DNA of 64,000 nucleotides from the NCBI RefSeq assembly GCF_030867145.1, contig NC_134415.1, positions 68,477,300-68,541,299 of the forward strand, in the 5' to 3' direction. Made by a program: the position numbers and the translations under genes. The DNA is from Opisthocomus hoazin. Taxonomy: Eukaryota; Chordata; Aves; Opisthocomiformes; Opisthocomidae. The notes beneath the pieces are model-generated. The model saw only the letters and a program-made list of their open reading frames with translations. It made no database searches and was not told where the DNA came from. Shown in pieces: positions 52,229 to 64,000 of the stretch (position 1 is the first letter of the stretch; each line of letters starts with the position of its first letter).

Positions 52229-55200
52229 AGAAGAACCAGACTCTGCTGCTAGCTCTAGCAATGCTGTTTCCCCCCCCAAACCAAGTGGAAAAACAAAAGC
52301 GTAATTTCCATAGCAATTATTATTCAGGTTACTTTTGTCCTGACCTAACAGCCCCGTCAGAACATTTTCTTTCAAAATATGTCTTTATTTTCTGCAGCCA
52401 CAAATCTATCATACATTAGCTATTTTGCCTAATGTATTGCATTTGACCCTCTGGTCTAGTTGAAATACATTTGCCTGGGAGGGTGTAAATTACCCAAATT
52501 GCTTAACTGTGTCCCTCAGCATTTTGCAGCCCACCTCTACTTCTGTGAGAGCTGGGACTATATCAAACAATACTCAATTCAATACTCAATAGATCTGAGT
52601 TTCTCTCTAGCTCATTAATTCACTTATGCCTTCAACCTTTATTATCGACTTCTTAGGTCGCTGTTCTTTGGAAATCATTTTCATTTTTGGTAATCAGGCT
52701 GGTAATCAAAGCCTCCAGTTCCAGACGCAAGCTCCCACTCACAAAATCCCTGAAGAGTTGCTTGCTGGAAACTGGGAGGCTCTGCCAGGGAGAGGAATAC
52801 TCAGCAGCCCCTGTTCCAGCAGCCACTGCCGGCTGCTCTCACGAGGCAGCAACCTGGAGCTTGGTGCTAACCCAGCTCTCATGTTCACGCAAGTGAAGTA
52901 GATGGGGAAAATATCTGGTTTGAAATAAGATGTTTATTCATGCAAACTGCAGTTTGATGTGTGTAATACCTGATAAGACAAGGGATAGATTTCCTATTCT
53001 CAATTGGCTCTGAAATGCTGAAGGAAGGGAAACAGTCAAAGCCGGGCAAAAAATGTTGAGTTTCTCTAATGTCTTGTTTATTGTAAAAACTGGGCTGATT
53101 ATTCCTGCATAATTTTATGCATAAGGATTTTTGAGTCCGTAAAAAACAATAATGTGACTTGTGGAATGAATTTGTAAATATGTTCACAGGTTTACATTGT
53201 CGCTATTTAACTGTGTTTATCCCAGAGGCTCAGAACAAGATTTTTAAAAATAATCACTGTTGGCCTCTGTTAATGTCCCACCCTGGGTATGCTTTCCCTG
53301 CAGACTGTCAGGTGAATGTACCTCAGCTGGGCAGCAATGGCATTTTCAGTTTTTAAACACACTCTGAAGTCGTCTGATTACAAACAGGGTTACTTTACGT
53401 ATCATGACAGCAGCCCAGTCTATACACAACTGCCTAATAAGTATTTACTGGTACAGATTTGGGATTCTACTTCTACATCTGTCCTCTCAATACAGAAATC
53501 TGGGTGACGAAAGACCTTCCTGAAGGTTACTTTTGTTTTAAATCGGTTTCTCCAACTTTGGTGTCTCCCAGCCTAGGTTTGCTCAGCTCCTGGGTGCACT
53601 GCCACTCTGCGCTTCCTTTTCTCTCCAGTAAAGCCACCTTACTGTGCTCACGTGTGGGCAAACCCCTTCTTGTCGTACAGGTCCCTCATGTGACACGCTG
53701 AAGCTGCAGCAGAGAGTGGAGGGAACACCAGTGAACACGTGAGCCTAGGCCCACGGGTGCCCACGCAGGAGTTCCAACCCCGGCCACCACGCCAGACTCC
53801 TTGGCGCGTGCTTTGCGCACAACCTAGTGTGCCCGCTCCTACAATTAATAAAATGTCTGGATAGCAGCTAATCTTTTGGTAAGCTTTCCTCTTGGTGGTT
53901 TAAGAAATGGTTTCTTTTGAAAGCTTCTTCATTTATTTGTATGATTTCCAGGGTAAGTGTTGGTAGGATACGAAGTTCTAATACCACCGGAGTGTAACTC
54001 AGCTGCTGCAACATGTTCACATCAGACTGTGCTAAGTCTCGGTTGGGCTCGTGTTTATTTTTAAACTGGTCTTACACAAACCTACAAATCTAAATAACAC
54101 AGATAGTGAAGGATGAATTACACAAAACAGCTGACCATGAGCACTTCCACGTTGCACAGCCCCCACCAGAGGATCACCGCAAGATGACATCCAGGCAAAC
54201 CAGAGAAAGGAAAAGACTGTGTGCAATATGGAGATTTCATCCGAGTGTGCAGTGTCCATCTCCCTAGGTTTCCATTTGATTTTGGCCAGGCACCCCCTGT
54301 GCCTCTCTGACTAACCCTCTGGGGCCAGCCACGGCTGCAGCAATCTTCTCATCGGATTTCTCTAGAGTGAGAAAGCGAGACAGGGTAAGAAAATGCCAAA
54401 CATTTTGGCAGAGCCAAGTGCTATGGGATTTCTTTCAAGAATAACGATAAACAAATGTTAGCTAACACTCTTCTGAAACTTTCTTTTTCTAATTCTTGCA
54501 AGGACCAGTTAAAGTCCGGAATATTAATAGCAGCATTAATCCACTCATGCATAAGCTAATGTAGTATTCGGACGGAAATGTCTGCGGGTGTGGGGAACAA
54601 CTCACACGGCAACTGTGGACCTGGCCAGGTCCCCGGTCGCGTTGTGGCTGCGGGGGTGATGTGCTGCAGGAAGGGCCAGCGAGGCTGCGCAGGGCACGCT
54701 GTGACCCACAGCCGTCCAGCCGGGACTTGGCTCCGCTGCCTGGTACAGGCCACTTGGAGCCATGTCTCAACTCCTCCACCCTTTTGGGGGCCTTGCCTGG
54801 CTGCAGAGCTGGCCTGCAGTGAGCCTCCCCCATGGGGACCTGCCCGGAGCCAAGGCCCTGCTCTGACACAGCCCCCCTGCACAGCTCCGATTCAGGCTGC
54901 TGAGCAAGAGCTCTGAGACACCGTGGCATGGGGTCAGCGACGCAGCATGACCGTGTCGGGAACTGCTGGGTCGCGTGGTCGGTGGACCAGCTTTGGTGGA
55001 GAGCTGGCAGGGGGCTGCTCAGCACTGGGGAGGCTCCAGTCCGGGGACCGCGGGCACCGAGCCCACTCCTCCCACCCAGTCAGCAGAGCGGCTTTGGGGT
55101 GGGGAGCATGCTAACGCTTAGCTTACTAGTTTGTCAAATCCCAGTTTCTAATGTGTTACATAATAAATGATCACTTTATGCTTTTGAGTTGTGTATGTGC

Positions 55201-55257
55201 TGTTCTGCAGAGCCTCTTTGTGTCTGGTTAAACATGCCCAAACTAACTGACCCAAAA
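52229..55257. other. Non-coding stretch with a GC-rich block
   Basis: A GC-rich block with scattered CpG covers about 54580-55100. It is shorter and less CpG-dense than a typical promoter island by eye. Long frames there (54489-55025 on minus and others) overlap one another and lack domains. Confidence 0.5.
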
Positions 55258-55614
55258 GTCTCCAGGGACACCTTACAGCAGCCTTCCAGTACCCGAAGGG
55301 GGCCTGTAAGAAACCTGGAGAGGGACTTTTTACAAGGGCCTGTAGTGATAAGAAAAGGAGGAATGGCTTAAACTAAAAGAGGGTAGATTTAGATCAGATA
55401 TAAGAAAGAAATTCACTAATGAGGGTGGTGAGGCAGTGGAACAGGTTGCCCAGAGAAGCTGTGGATGCCTCCTCCTTGGCAGTGTTCAAGGCCAGGCTGG
55501 ATGGGGCTTTGAGCAACCTGGTCCAGCGGAAGATGTCCCTGCCCATGGCAGGGGGGTTGGAACTAGGTGATATTTAAGGTCCCTTCCAACCCAAACCATG
55601 CTACGATTCTATGA
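55258..55614 (+). mobile_element. CR1 LINE 3' end, truncated
   Basis: It aligns with the copy at 1215-1577: CTCCAGGGACACCTTACAGC, then CAGCCTTCCAGTACC, GATAAGAAAAGGAGGAATGG, ACAGGTTGCCCAGAGAAGCT and GAAGATGTCCCTGCCCATGG, ending ACGATTCTATGA. Small deletions break the frame (for example in the AAGAAAGAAATTCACTAATG stretch). It is the same subfamily as the first CR1 of the window but more worn. Confidence 0.92.
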
Positions 55615-58600
55615 AAGAGAGGCCATAACTCATTTTGAGCTAGGACCTACTTGCATTCACCTTCCCAGTCCAAGTTTCCCTGCGCTGGTGGGGTAGGTTG
55701 TCCAGCCAGCTTGGTAGAGCACATTGCTCTTATTCACAAAGATAGAAGACCCACCCATACATGGTCTTTTAGTCTCTCTTCATGGCCCTGGTGACTTCAT
55801 TGACACAAATAAGATCCTTCTTTCCTTTGATCCCATGGCCTCCAGCCTGTTACTCCATGAGACTCCCTAGTGTAAATTATTAATGTATATAAATTGTTCA
55901 TTCACATTGATGGTCCAGAAATGCTACACTAGTAAAAAAACCCAGAAGCATAGTAAGTAATTATGAAGGTGCATCTCCGTAGTTATCATAGATGAAAGTG
56001 GTTTTCCAGTAGTCTGAAGTTACAGTATAGCAACAAGCCATAACGACACAAATTGGTCTGTGGCTTCTCTGTGCATATCTTCTGTGTGACTCAGTAAGTC
56101 CAGTGATGTCTGGTAATGTGTTTACCTGTAATATTTTGAAAGTAATAAACACTCATATACTGAAAATGCAAGAAGTGTCTGGTCCCTAACTGATTACGTT
56201 AATTTCCAGTCTCAAAAACGTGCATAACTTCATTTCCTTTTTTATAATCTTCTTTGAAGGTACAAATTAAGTGGGTGTCTTCTCTATTTCAGTGCCTTTC
56301 CTGTATTTCTAGAAAAATTATTACTGTGTCTACACAGAAAATTATAGAATACATATGTAACAAAAATGCCAGGTAATTTACAACAAATGTTAGCTTGATG
56401 AGCAATGAATCTATTTCTGTGTGTCTGCTACATCTAACGCTAACAGCAGTTTCAGTTGTGTGTCTCCTTGATTAACACATTAGAGACCTTTTTATGGCTA
56501 AAGTGTAACAGAGCTACATATTTTAGAGACCTGTCCTGCACTTGAAGTTTTGCCAGGAAGGGTGAAGTTATGAATATCTGGATTTACTAAAAAATTAATC
56601 TGCTTTTTCCTATTTGCACCTTCACTTTTGAAATGTTTGTCTTACTGTTGCAGTATGATTAATTAGGACATTGGCTTAGCAGTCCTCGATGTATTCCATT
56701 TGTTAGCCATCATTCTACAAACAAGAGTATCCACCCTGGTGCAGTGCTACATCTCATTTTAGAGCATAATGGTAAAGCAGCTTTTCATTTATCTAGTTAT
56801 CATATTTGCTAGATGATTCTGCCTGGTTTTGCAGCAGATCTTTTTTGGTAATTAACCCAAATAAGTTTGCTGACGTTACCTATACGAAGAGCAGACATTT
56901 CATTTCCTCTTATCTATGACTTGTACTCCAATTTCCTCTACTTTACAAGCAGAAAGCAACGCAGCCAGCAGCTTGATGCTGCAGCCATCGCGTCCAGCCA
57001 CTGGCAAGCATTCAGTCGCCTGTTTTGTTTCTGGAGGAGGGAGGTTTGTTTCCCGCTCTGCTGGCTGGCAACATGCATAGACCAGAACTTCAGATTCGCA
57101 ATTGATTTCCGTAGTTCTCTGTGCACATTCAAGGATTTGACTTCTTTGTGCATTTCGATTTCTAGACATAGAAATTCAGTAGACTTACATGATGATAAAA
57201 TGTACTAGTAAAAGAAGTTTCAACGCACGGTCTGTTTCTTTACGTCTTCCTGCTCCTCTAGAGCTCTTCTCTTCGAGCTTGGTCTTGATTTTGCCTTGAC
57301 TCAGCCCCTATCTGCAGTATTTCTTGTTGCCCTTCACGTCAGTGCTCTGCCAGAGCGGTATTTCACAGCCCCATGCTTGTTCAGCCTTCCCTCTCAGATG
57401 CATTTCATTGGAAAATGTGACTGGGAAATGGGACATTTGCCTGTACAGTGCAGCGGAGTGACACACACAGGTGTGCACCATTTGACTGACCAGATGCAGA
57501 GAACACTACCATTTTGCTTCATTTCATTCTTTACTCTTCTAAACATTTCAACTTATTACATCTTTCTTCTACCGGCAGCTAAGTTCGAATTTTATTAGTA
57601 GCTGGTGGCGTTTCTTCTTGGCTTTGTTTTTCTGTTACATTTTGGTTGCCTGAGTTATGACTGAAGTTAAATTATATCAGCATGTTTTCTTCTTTTCTGA
57701 CTGTTTCAGTGCCTGGAGTTCTCTGTGTGGCTGGGGGAAAAAGAAGAATTAAAAAGGATTCTGAAAGTGCAATGCTTTCCATGACTTTTAATTCAAATTG
57801 TAATTTTGTTAAAAAACCCCACACCAGAACCTCTAGAGGAAATCTTGACCTCAAAACATGTCTGCCTTTCTTATCGGAAAGAAAAACTCCTTCTATTTCA
57901 AGTAAGATTCTGCTGAAATCCCCATGGGTTGTTTCTTAATCAACTCCTTTCAACTACCCTGATTCTGCATTTTTGATTGGTTTAATCCTTCATCACCAAG
58001 AGCAAAAAGGGGCTTTATTTTCCAGCAACGAGGAGAGTCCCTTGCAAGAAACAGTTCCCCGTCCCAGTCCCTGCTAATGCATTTTGCATCCAGGAGTCAC
58101 TAAACAAAGGACATAAACAGCAGTGGGAGCCGAGACCATAACCCAGCAGTCGAACTCCAGCCCCTGGCTGCAGAAGTAGTCGCTTATCAATGCCAGAGTG
58201 CCCTTTTTGCCATGCCAGGAATGGCAGGCGTATCACTTTTTGTTTTCCTATGTACCGTTCTAATTATTGCTTCACTATAAGTGTGTTTTATTCCTCAGCC
58301 CAGTCGTCTCTCAGGACTGATTTTCATTCAGTACAAATGTTCTCATTATAAAGACTTAACATGAGGAGAATATAAATGAGAAGACAAGTGCACGCTAAGA
58401 ACTTGCTTATACAGAAACTGCATTGATCAAAGGAAGAGCAGAGTAGGACACACCAGCATTAGCGTGCTCCTATTTCCAGGGTTCAAACAGTTTCCTTTCC
58501 CATAAGAATGGTGTGACTCCTTGCCTCTGAAGCCAGGCCAACGTAATGATTTCGCTTAACTGAAAGAAAAAGTGCAAAGCATTTCGATAGGAAGTGCTGG

Positions 58601-61600
58601 TATGGCACTAATGAGCTCTTTGAAAGCAAATGCACCTTCATCAGTTTCAGGGATTACCCCTTAGCACTAAGTGAAACCTTAGGGAAGAATCAAAATTCGA
58701 AAAGGTTTTCACAAAATAAATCACTACATGACCGTGACTTAGAACAACTTTCATAAAGCTGGAATAGCACTTACTTTATCCAGCTGCCCACTAACCATGC
58801 AGCTGACCCACTCACCATCTCGGTTCTGGCATGGTGCATCCCTCGGGAACTGCTTTTGCCCGGTGGTTGTGGGCCATCTCCACTGCCCCGGGACCAGACC
58901 GTAGCCACCTCTAGATTGAAGACTCCAGCGAACAGCCACGCAGGCCCTCCTCCAACCTCCAGCAGCTCGAGTGAGACCAGAGGTGTCTCTGCAAAGACAT
59001 CAACCTCTCTGGGATTTCAGGGGCAACCTCCCCCCTCCTCCAAAGGGACAGGAACAGCTGAAAGCTACAGCACCGGTTCAGTCCCTTGTTCTCTCAGGCC
59101 AGGACAATACGCCAGTAACAGCTGAACAACGGGCGCAGAAGGCATTCACAGATAAAGGACTGCTTCAAAAAAGACTGGGCAAGACAAAGTCCCAGGCTAG
59201 AAGCAGAGCGCAGCAACCCTCAGGCACCCGGCTACCAGGCTCCACCTGAGGCAACCGGATTCCCTCCTGGCTTCCACAGGGCTGCAGCCGGCTCTGCAGG
59301 CAGTATTTCATCTGCAGTGAAAAAGCTCCAGTTTACACTTCATTTCACAAGCATATTCTCAGACATAACTGCATTTAAAAAGTAAACGTGCAGTTTTACT
59401 AAACTTCAGCTTACAAGCTCTACTGAATGCAGTGGCTTTGCTCTTTCATTTCTCCTGCTTCTTGATGACACAAATGTGTAGGATATCTCTCAAGACTTTC
59501 ATAAAATCAGAATTCTAAGAAGAATACATGTCATATCTAGACTGACAAAAAAATGAAACAGCATCATTCCTGCCACCAGAATGAAGCATGGCTGACACTC
59601 TTTGATCCATGACACACTCACATGGCCTTTAGGTTAAAATAGCACACACAAAACTGTGCACTGTTATTAGCGGAAACTTCTATAAGTATAGAACATGAAA
59701 TCTCTTGAATCCTAACTTCCAGACTGTACAACCTTGCCACAAAGTAATATTTTACTACTAAAAGCATCATACCTACTTCAGTAGGACCATTAGTAGATAC
59801 AGGACATTATCCAGCGTGGATCCCAATATCTGTGTACCCGGTTACAGTGTCTGAATCTGACCTTAAGCTCCAATCCTTTTCAGATTTTTATAACCTTCAG
59901 TCAACACAGAAACACTATTTAGTTTCCTTCTCACAAAGATCTGGATGCGCATTCATCTGCTTCATTGCTATCTCGCTATCAGACCACGCATCCTTATGCC
60001 ATGTTCACCCATGCCTGGGGACATTGGTTTCCACAACAGTCTCTCTTCCCACATCAGCGAACTGGGTGTCTGTTTGTCAGGACTTACACGGATTTACTGA
60101 TCTCTTTGGTTCCTCTGTCGACTCTTCAACACCTCCGACGCACAGCTCAACACCGCAGACAATCTATGTCAAGGGCTGCTCAGGTATCAAATGCACGGCT
60201 TCTCAGCGGGTCACAGCAGTCCAAAGACTTCCAGCTAGCCTAGCCCTGGAAGCTCAGCTACTGCTTTTAAACCTGTCACAGACATCTCTACAATCAGCAG
60301 TGTAGAAATACTCTTGAGTATGAGCAACCTAGAAGGTAGAACTGAAAACAAAACATGGACAAACTCGCACCATCTGTTTCGAAATGCCAACTTTCCCGGA
60401 ATAACGTGTGCTTCACTACCTCAAGACATTGCCCAAAAGAAGCACTTCATTAAAAAATCAGAATTGTCTGAAAATGATTTACGAGCATAACAACGTATTT
60501 GTTCTGCTGTGTGCAGCTCAGAGCTTCACACCTGCCTACATTCGGTTCAGTCTCTGGGTATCTGCATTCTTCAGTGCTCATCTCACAGCTCCATACAAGG
60601 GATTTATGCTTTAATTTGGCAGCTAGGCTTCACTAGCACTGGGGGAAAAAAAAATAGAGAAAGTAAGAAGGGTTGTCATAAGAGAATTAATCCAGATGCA
60701 GGATTTGTTTTTACCCTGTTTTGTTTACAATTTTGAGTAAATTAATAGTGGTGTCTTGTCAAAACCAGAAATTAAGGCTATGGCGAGCATTTTAAAAGAA
60801 CATGAATGGTTAGAAACAAAAGCCCTGTTGACTTCCATGGGTCAAAACCTTTGAAAACCAAAGATGGGTTTTAGTTACTTAAACATAGATATCTACTGTC
60901 TTTTTAGAGGCTCTGAGGAATCCTCTAGCCCCCAGTTCCCGATCCAGAAGAACACACATCTCCCGTAGGGTTTGTGTCATATTTGCCAGACCCATGCCGC
61001 GCCCACTCTTGAGCCCCTCAGAGGACGCTGGCTGCCTCTGTTCAGGCCAGCACGTCACCTATACTTCACTTTTTCAGAGCTGCTATTCTTGATGCTATCC
61101 GTAAGAACTGTGACTAAGCAGAGTCCCCAGTAACCAGGTCACCTCTCAAAGTGTCTGGACATAAATGGAGTGATTAATTTCTACAGTTTTAATTGAAACT
61201 TGAGAACAAAGACTGTTACAAGCTTAATGATAATAAAAGGCACTTCATCATGGTAATGACATGTATGGAGGAAAGGGAGATGACAACCTGACATTCAGAT
61301 AGAATACAATAAACTGTTTTCCCGTTTTCATTGCTGATTGTCTGGTTGTGTGTTTTCATCTGCAAGTTGGATTTACATTGCTTGATACCACACAAACAGC
61401 TATCTCTGAATGAACTAGTACTCAGCAATATTTGATATGACAAAGAAATGTCTCTGCTCAGAAGGAGAGAAGCTTCTCTCCTTGGTCTGTGGAATAAAGA
61501 ACCAGGCATAGATCCACTTGTGACAGTTTAGCTGCTGGGATGACTGCAGATTCAGATTTTTTAAATTATTGTTATTACAGAGCAAATTTGAGACTACTCA

Positions 61601-61914
61601 TTAAACTCAAACTCCATTTTTGACGTTGAAGAGTTGTACCAGTACTTCCTTCTAAACTCACACTGCCCAGAATATAAACTTTTCCCTAGAGTTTCAAAGT
61701 TTTGCTATTTAAAACAATAATAACTTGGGACATGCTTTTCCACATGAATTTCTTCACGTGGCTCCAGCATCCAAGCGCTAGCTCAGTATCTTGGCACAAC
61801 ACCCATAGTCAACTTAATAGTGTGATTCACACAATACTGTTTCTATCCATCCTGTTACTTCCAAGTACTTCATTTTATTAAAGTCCAGTTGGAGACAGGT
61901 GAAAATGTACATAG
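55615..61914. other. Non-coding stretch downstream of the gene end
   Basis: No transposon or exon was recognised. Frames at 56867-57208, 58856-59249 and 59832-60305 have no domain and no supported splice borders. Confidence 0.5.
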
Positions 61915-61933
61915 AGTGCAAAGGAAAAAATAC

Positions 61934-61939
61934 TTTATT
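61934..61939 (-). terminator. Candidate polyadenylation signal
   Basis: AATAAA on the minus strand in the context CACAATAAAGTATTTTTTCC, with a T-rich and GT-containing stretch following. This is my favoured 3' end because the region upstream reads as one uninterrupted UTR. Confidence 0.5.
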
Positions 61940-62742
61940 GTGAACATGGCATGTATGAGACGCATTTCAGAATATACTGTTACATATCAAACGATAAAAA
62001 GAAAAAAAGAGTTGACTCATGAGATAAATGACCAGTGCTTGAGACCAATGAAGAATATGCACACAGCTGTACTAACAGCACAATTCTGATACCAATCACA
62101 ACATAAATTACATTGCTTTTATGATCAGAGGCAATTTTAAACAATGTTTATAAAAAATGCAAATATTGGACCTCCTCCTGCACTGTTGTACATCCAGAGC
62201 TTCAGTGAATTTTGCAGGTACGTGGAGGGAACAATGACAGCAAACTGACACTCCACCTCAGGCAGAAGGTAGAGATGGAGGAAACATCAAAAACAAAAGA
62301 CAAAACCACTGTTCTACAAAAGTAAAAAGGCAAATATTAACCCAAAGAATATTACTATTTTCACAAGAAATCTTAATTGCCGCATCCTGACTCCATTAAA
62401 GCCAATGCGAGTCTGTCATTGAGATCAGTAAAGCCTGAATTTCATTCTGAAATTTAAAACATCCTTGCGTTAGTGTAAACATCAGCAGAAACAAGATGTC
62501 AGCATCTATACAAGTATTCAAGTGCTGTTCAAAAAAACCAAAAAAACCAGACAGTGCTAACCCAAAATGACAGTACATATCCAAAAGGCAGATAATTAAA
62601 AGATGTTTTTTTCCAAATATACATTTTAAAGTATTTAAAACATTAATTTTTTAATATTTGTATATCATTGCTAGGGAAGGGATCTAGGAGAAAAATCTGA
62701 ATTATTTGCAATGATAAAGGAAGGGCACAGTGTTTGCTCAGA

Positions 62743-62748
62743 TTTATT
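62743..62748 (-). terminator. Alternative polyadenylation signal
   Basis: AATAAA on the minus strand in TTTCAAATAAATCTGAGC, about 260 bases after the stop codon. It could produce a short UTR isoform. Confidence 0.35.
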
Positions 62749-63007
62749 TGAAACCAGTACTTTTCCACTTTGGAGCCATGACATATACCTGCACATTCAA
62801 GCGTGTTTCAAAGCAGCGCTGAGGAGTGGCTGTACTTCATCATTGTGAAGTATAATCCTTCCATTCAAGTATTTCAGCACGATTCCTCATGAGCCATTTA
62901 CACCATTCATATTTTCAGTAAAAAAGAAACAGAAAGGAAAAATTCCTGAAAAAGTATTTTTTGTCTCTGAACAACCTGATGAGACTTTACATCATGGCAA
63001 TTTACAG

Positions 63008-63207
63008 TCATGCATCTGGAGATCCAGAGTCAATACAACTTTTCCATTTACTGTTAGAGTTGTGTCTGTCTTCAAACAGTTCTTTGCTAATGTTCGTGCG
63101 GATCTCAGGACTGGATAATAGCTGCTTTATCTGATTCAGTCTGGATAACAGGGCCTGTGTTTCTCTGTGCAAAGCTTCTTTTACTAAGTCTGCTTGATGG
63201 CTCTTTC
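63008..63207 (-). CDS. Terminal coding exon of an unidentified gene
   Basis: On the minus strand a pyrimidine-rich acceptor (TTCTTTTCCTCTAG, AG at 63209-63208) precedes an open frame of 65 codons, ending at TGA 63010-63008. The first two bases, GA, complete a codon split by the intron, so the intron is phase 1. The peptide begins KSHQADLVKEALHRETQ and ends CIDSGSPDA. Residues L12, L19, L23, I26 and L30 fall in a 3-4 spacing, so a short coiled coil is likely; after about residue 31 (SSPEIRTNISKELFEDR) the tail is polar and looks disordered. The earlier exons lie to the right of the window. I do not recognise the gene. Support comes from acceptor, frame, stop and the UTR-like downstream sequence; chance is possible but unlikely for all of these together. 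A complete protein cannot be given. Confidence 0.72.
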
Positions 63208-63208
63208 C

Positions 63209-64000
63209 TAGAGGAAAAGAACAATATAATACATTTTATAGTAACTAATGTAATTTAGAATCAGTAACGTACAGAGATAAAAAGATAGTATCTGGTTTGG
63301 ACAGTATTAAGTTCTCAACCTTTTGCCCATATTGATTTTTTTTTTTATGAAAAAGGTACTTTGTCAAAAAAATGTAATTTACATCAACAAATGCTACCAA
63401 AAAGTAGAGTACAGCGTCACATTTAAGAGAAACTCCTGCTATATTACATACTGTGTAATTGTATCTGCGATGAGTATCTGTAGCGGTAATTTTTAGCTTG
63501 GGACTGACTGCTGTTGACTAGGAAACAGCATGTGCCCTCACACGGAGTAAGCAGCCCTGTGGCAGTGCCAAACCCCCGGGCGGGGGGCATCGCTTCCACT
63601 ATGGCAAGGCCTCTTCCATGGCCATTCATGTCAATCCGAAAGGCAGACGGAAAGGGTTCAGTTTCTCTTCAAAAGCAAGAAAGGGACTCTTGGTATCAAG
63701 AGCCAGTGAAGACTGGAGCCACCTGCTTCACCATTCTTGTCTTTTTTTCCACTGTCCATCCCTCCTCCCAGCATCCAACATATCTTCAGCACTGCAAGCG
63801 CTTATTAAACCGGTAGACAGCGTCCTTCGATTCAGAACAAACTTTTGATAAGAGACTCACAAAGCAGAGTGCCTGTCACCCAGCACCACTTAGCAAACTT
63901 CAGCGGGCAGCTGGGACGTGTTTTTGCGGTTATTCTCAGTGGGATGTTTGCTCCCGGGCTCCTGCACAGTGCTCACTTGCTGCTATCGTTGTCACTCTCA
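63209..64000 (-). other. Likely intron of the minus-strand gene
   Basis: Upstream of the acceptor I see no second exon. The frames at 63444-63629 (-) and 63514-63848 (+) overlap and have no matching splice borders. Confidence 0.5.

Larger units (their letters stand above)
61915..63007 (-). other. Likely 3' untranslated region of the minus-strand gene
   Basis: The minus strand after the stop codon at 63008 is AT-rich, with stop codons in all frames and no repeat. It runs to an AATAAA whose complement is 61934-61939; a cleavage site would fall about 61910-61920. A second AATAAA lies closer to the stop (complement 62743-62748) and could give a shorter transcript; a third is further on at 61874-61879. 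Borders are inferred. Confidence 0.55.

Noticed and set aside
54489-55025. 178-codon minus-strand frame in a GC-rich block, considered as a first exon with CpG island
   Set aside because: CpG density looks modest by eye, frames on the other strand are equally open, and no splice donor supports it.

Overview
This window looks like bird nuclear DNA. It is mostly non-coding and carries many CR1 LINE copies in both orientations, most of them cut short at the 5' end and closing with the octamer tail typical of CR1 (ATTCTRTG units, or their complement). It also carries a solo LTR of avian ERV-L type. Nothing bacterial is present: no operons, no ribosome-binding sites, no CRISPR array and no tRNA or rRNA gene that I can recognise. 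The species cannot be named from the sequence alone.

Only one piece of a host protein-coding gene is convincing. It is a terminal coding exon on the minus strand near the right edge (63207 down to 63008), with a good splice acceptor, 65 in-frame codons and a stop. An AT-rich 3' untranslated region of about 1.1 kb follows, ending at a polyadenylation signal near 61934-61939. The rest of that gene lies to the right of the window. I could not identify the gene.

Layout from left to right: a CR1 3' end on + at 0.9-1.6 kb; a 2.2 kb CR1 with a nearly open reverse-transcriptase frame on + at 3.6-5.8 kb; an exact 35-bp tandem duplication at 9.3 kb; a short CR1 3' end on - at 9.6 kb; an old, heavily decayed CR1-like RT relic on + at 13.4-14.3 kb; a CA microsatellite at 14.8 kb; a CR1 3' end on - at 21.9 kb; a possible MIR/CORE-SINE relic at 26.0 kb; a CR1 scrap on + at 28.1 kb; 10 kb with no recognised feature; a CR1 on - at 38.6-40.5 kb split by a 767-bp solo LTR with 5-bp target duplications; a CR1 3' end on + from a different subfamily at 43.7-44.2 kb; a second old CR1-like relic on + at 50.8-51.5 kb; a CR1 scrap on - at 52.2 kb; a CR1 3' end on + at 55.3 kb; and the gene end at 61.9-63.2 kb.

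The window therefore reads as the region just past the 3' end of an unidentified gene, with layered retrotransposon history: decayed CR1-like relics, several younger CR1 subfamilies, and an ERV-L-type insertion younger than the CR1 it sits in. Most open frames longer than 60 codons outside CR1 overlap frames on the opposite strand and show no domain signature; I treat them as chance. I found no new multi-gene system.
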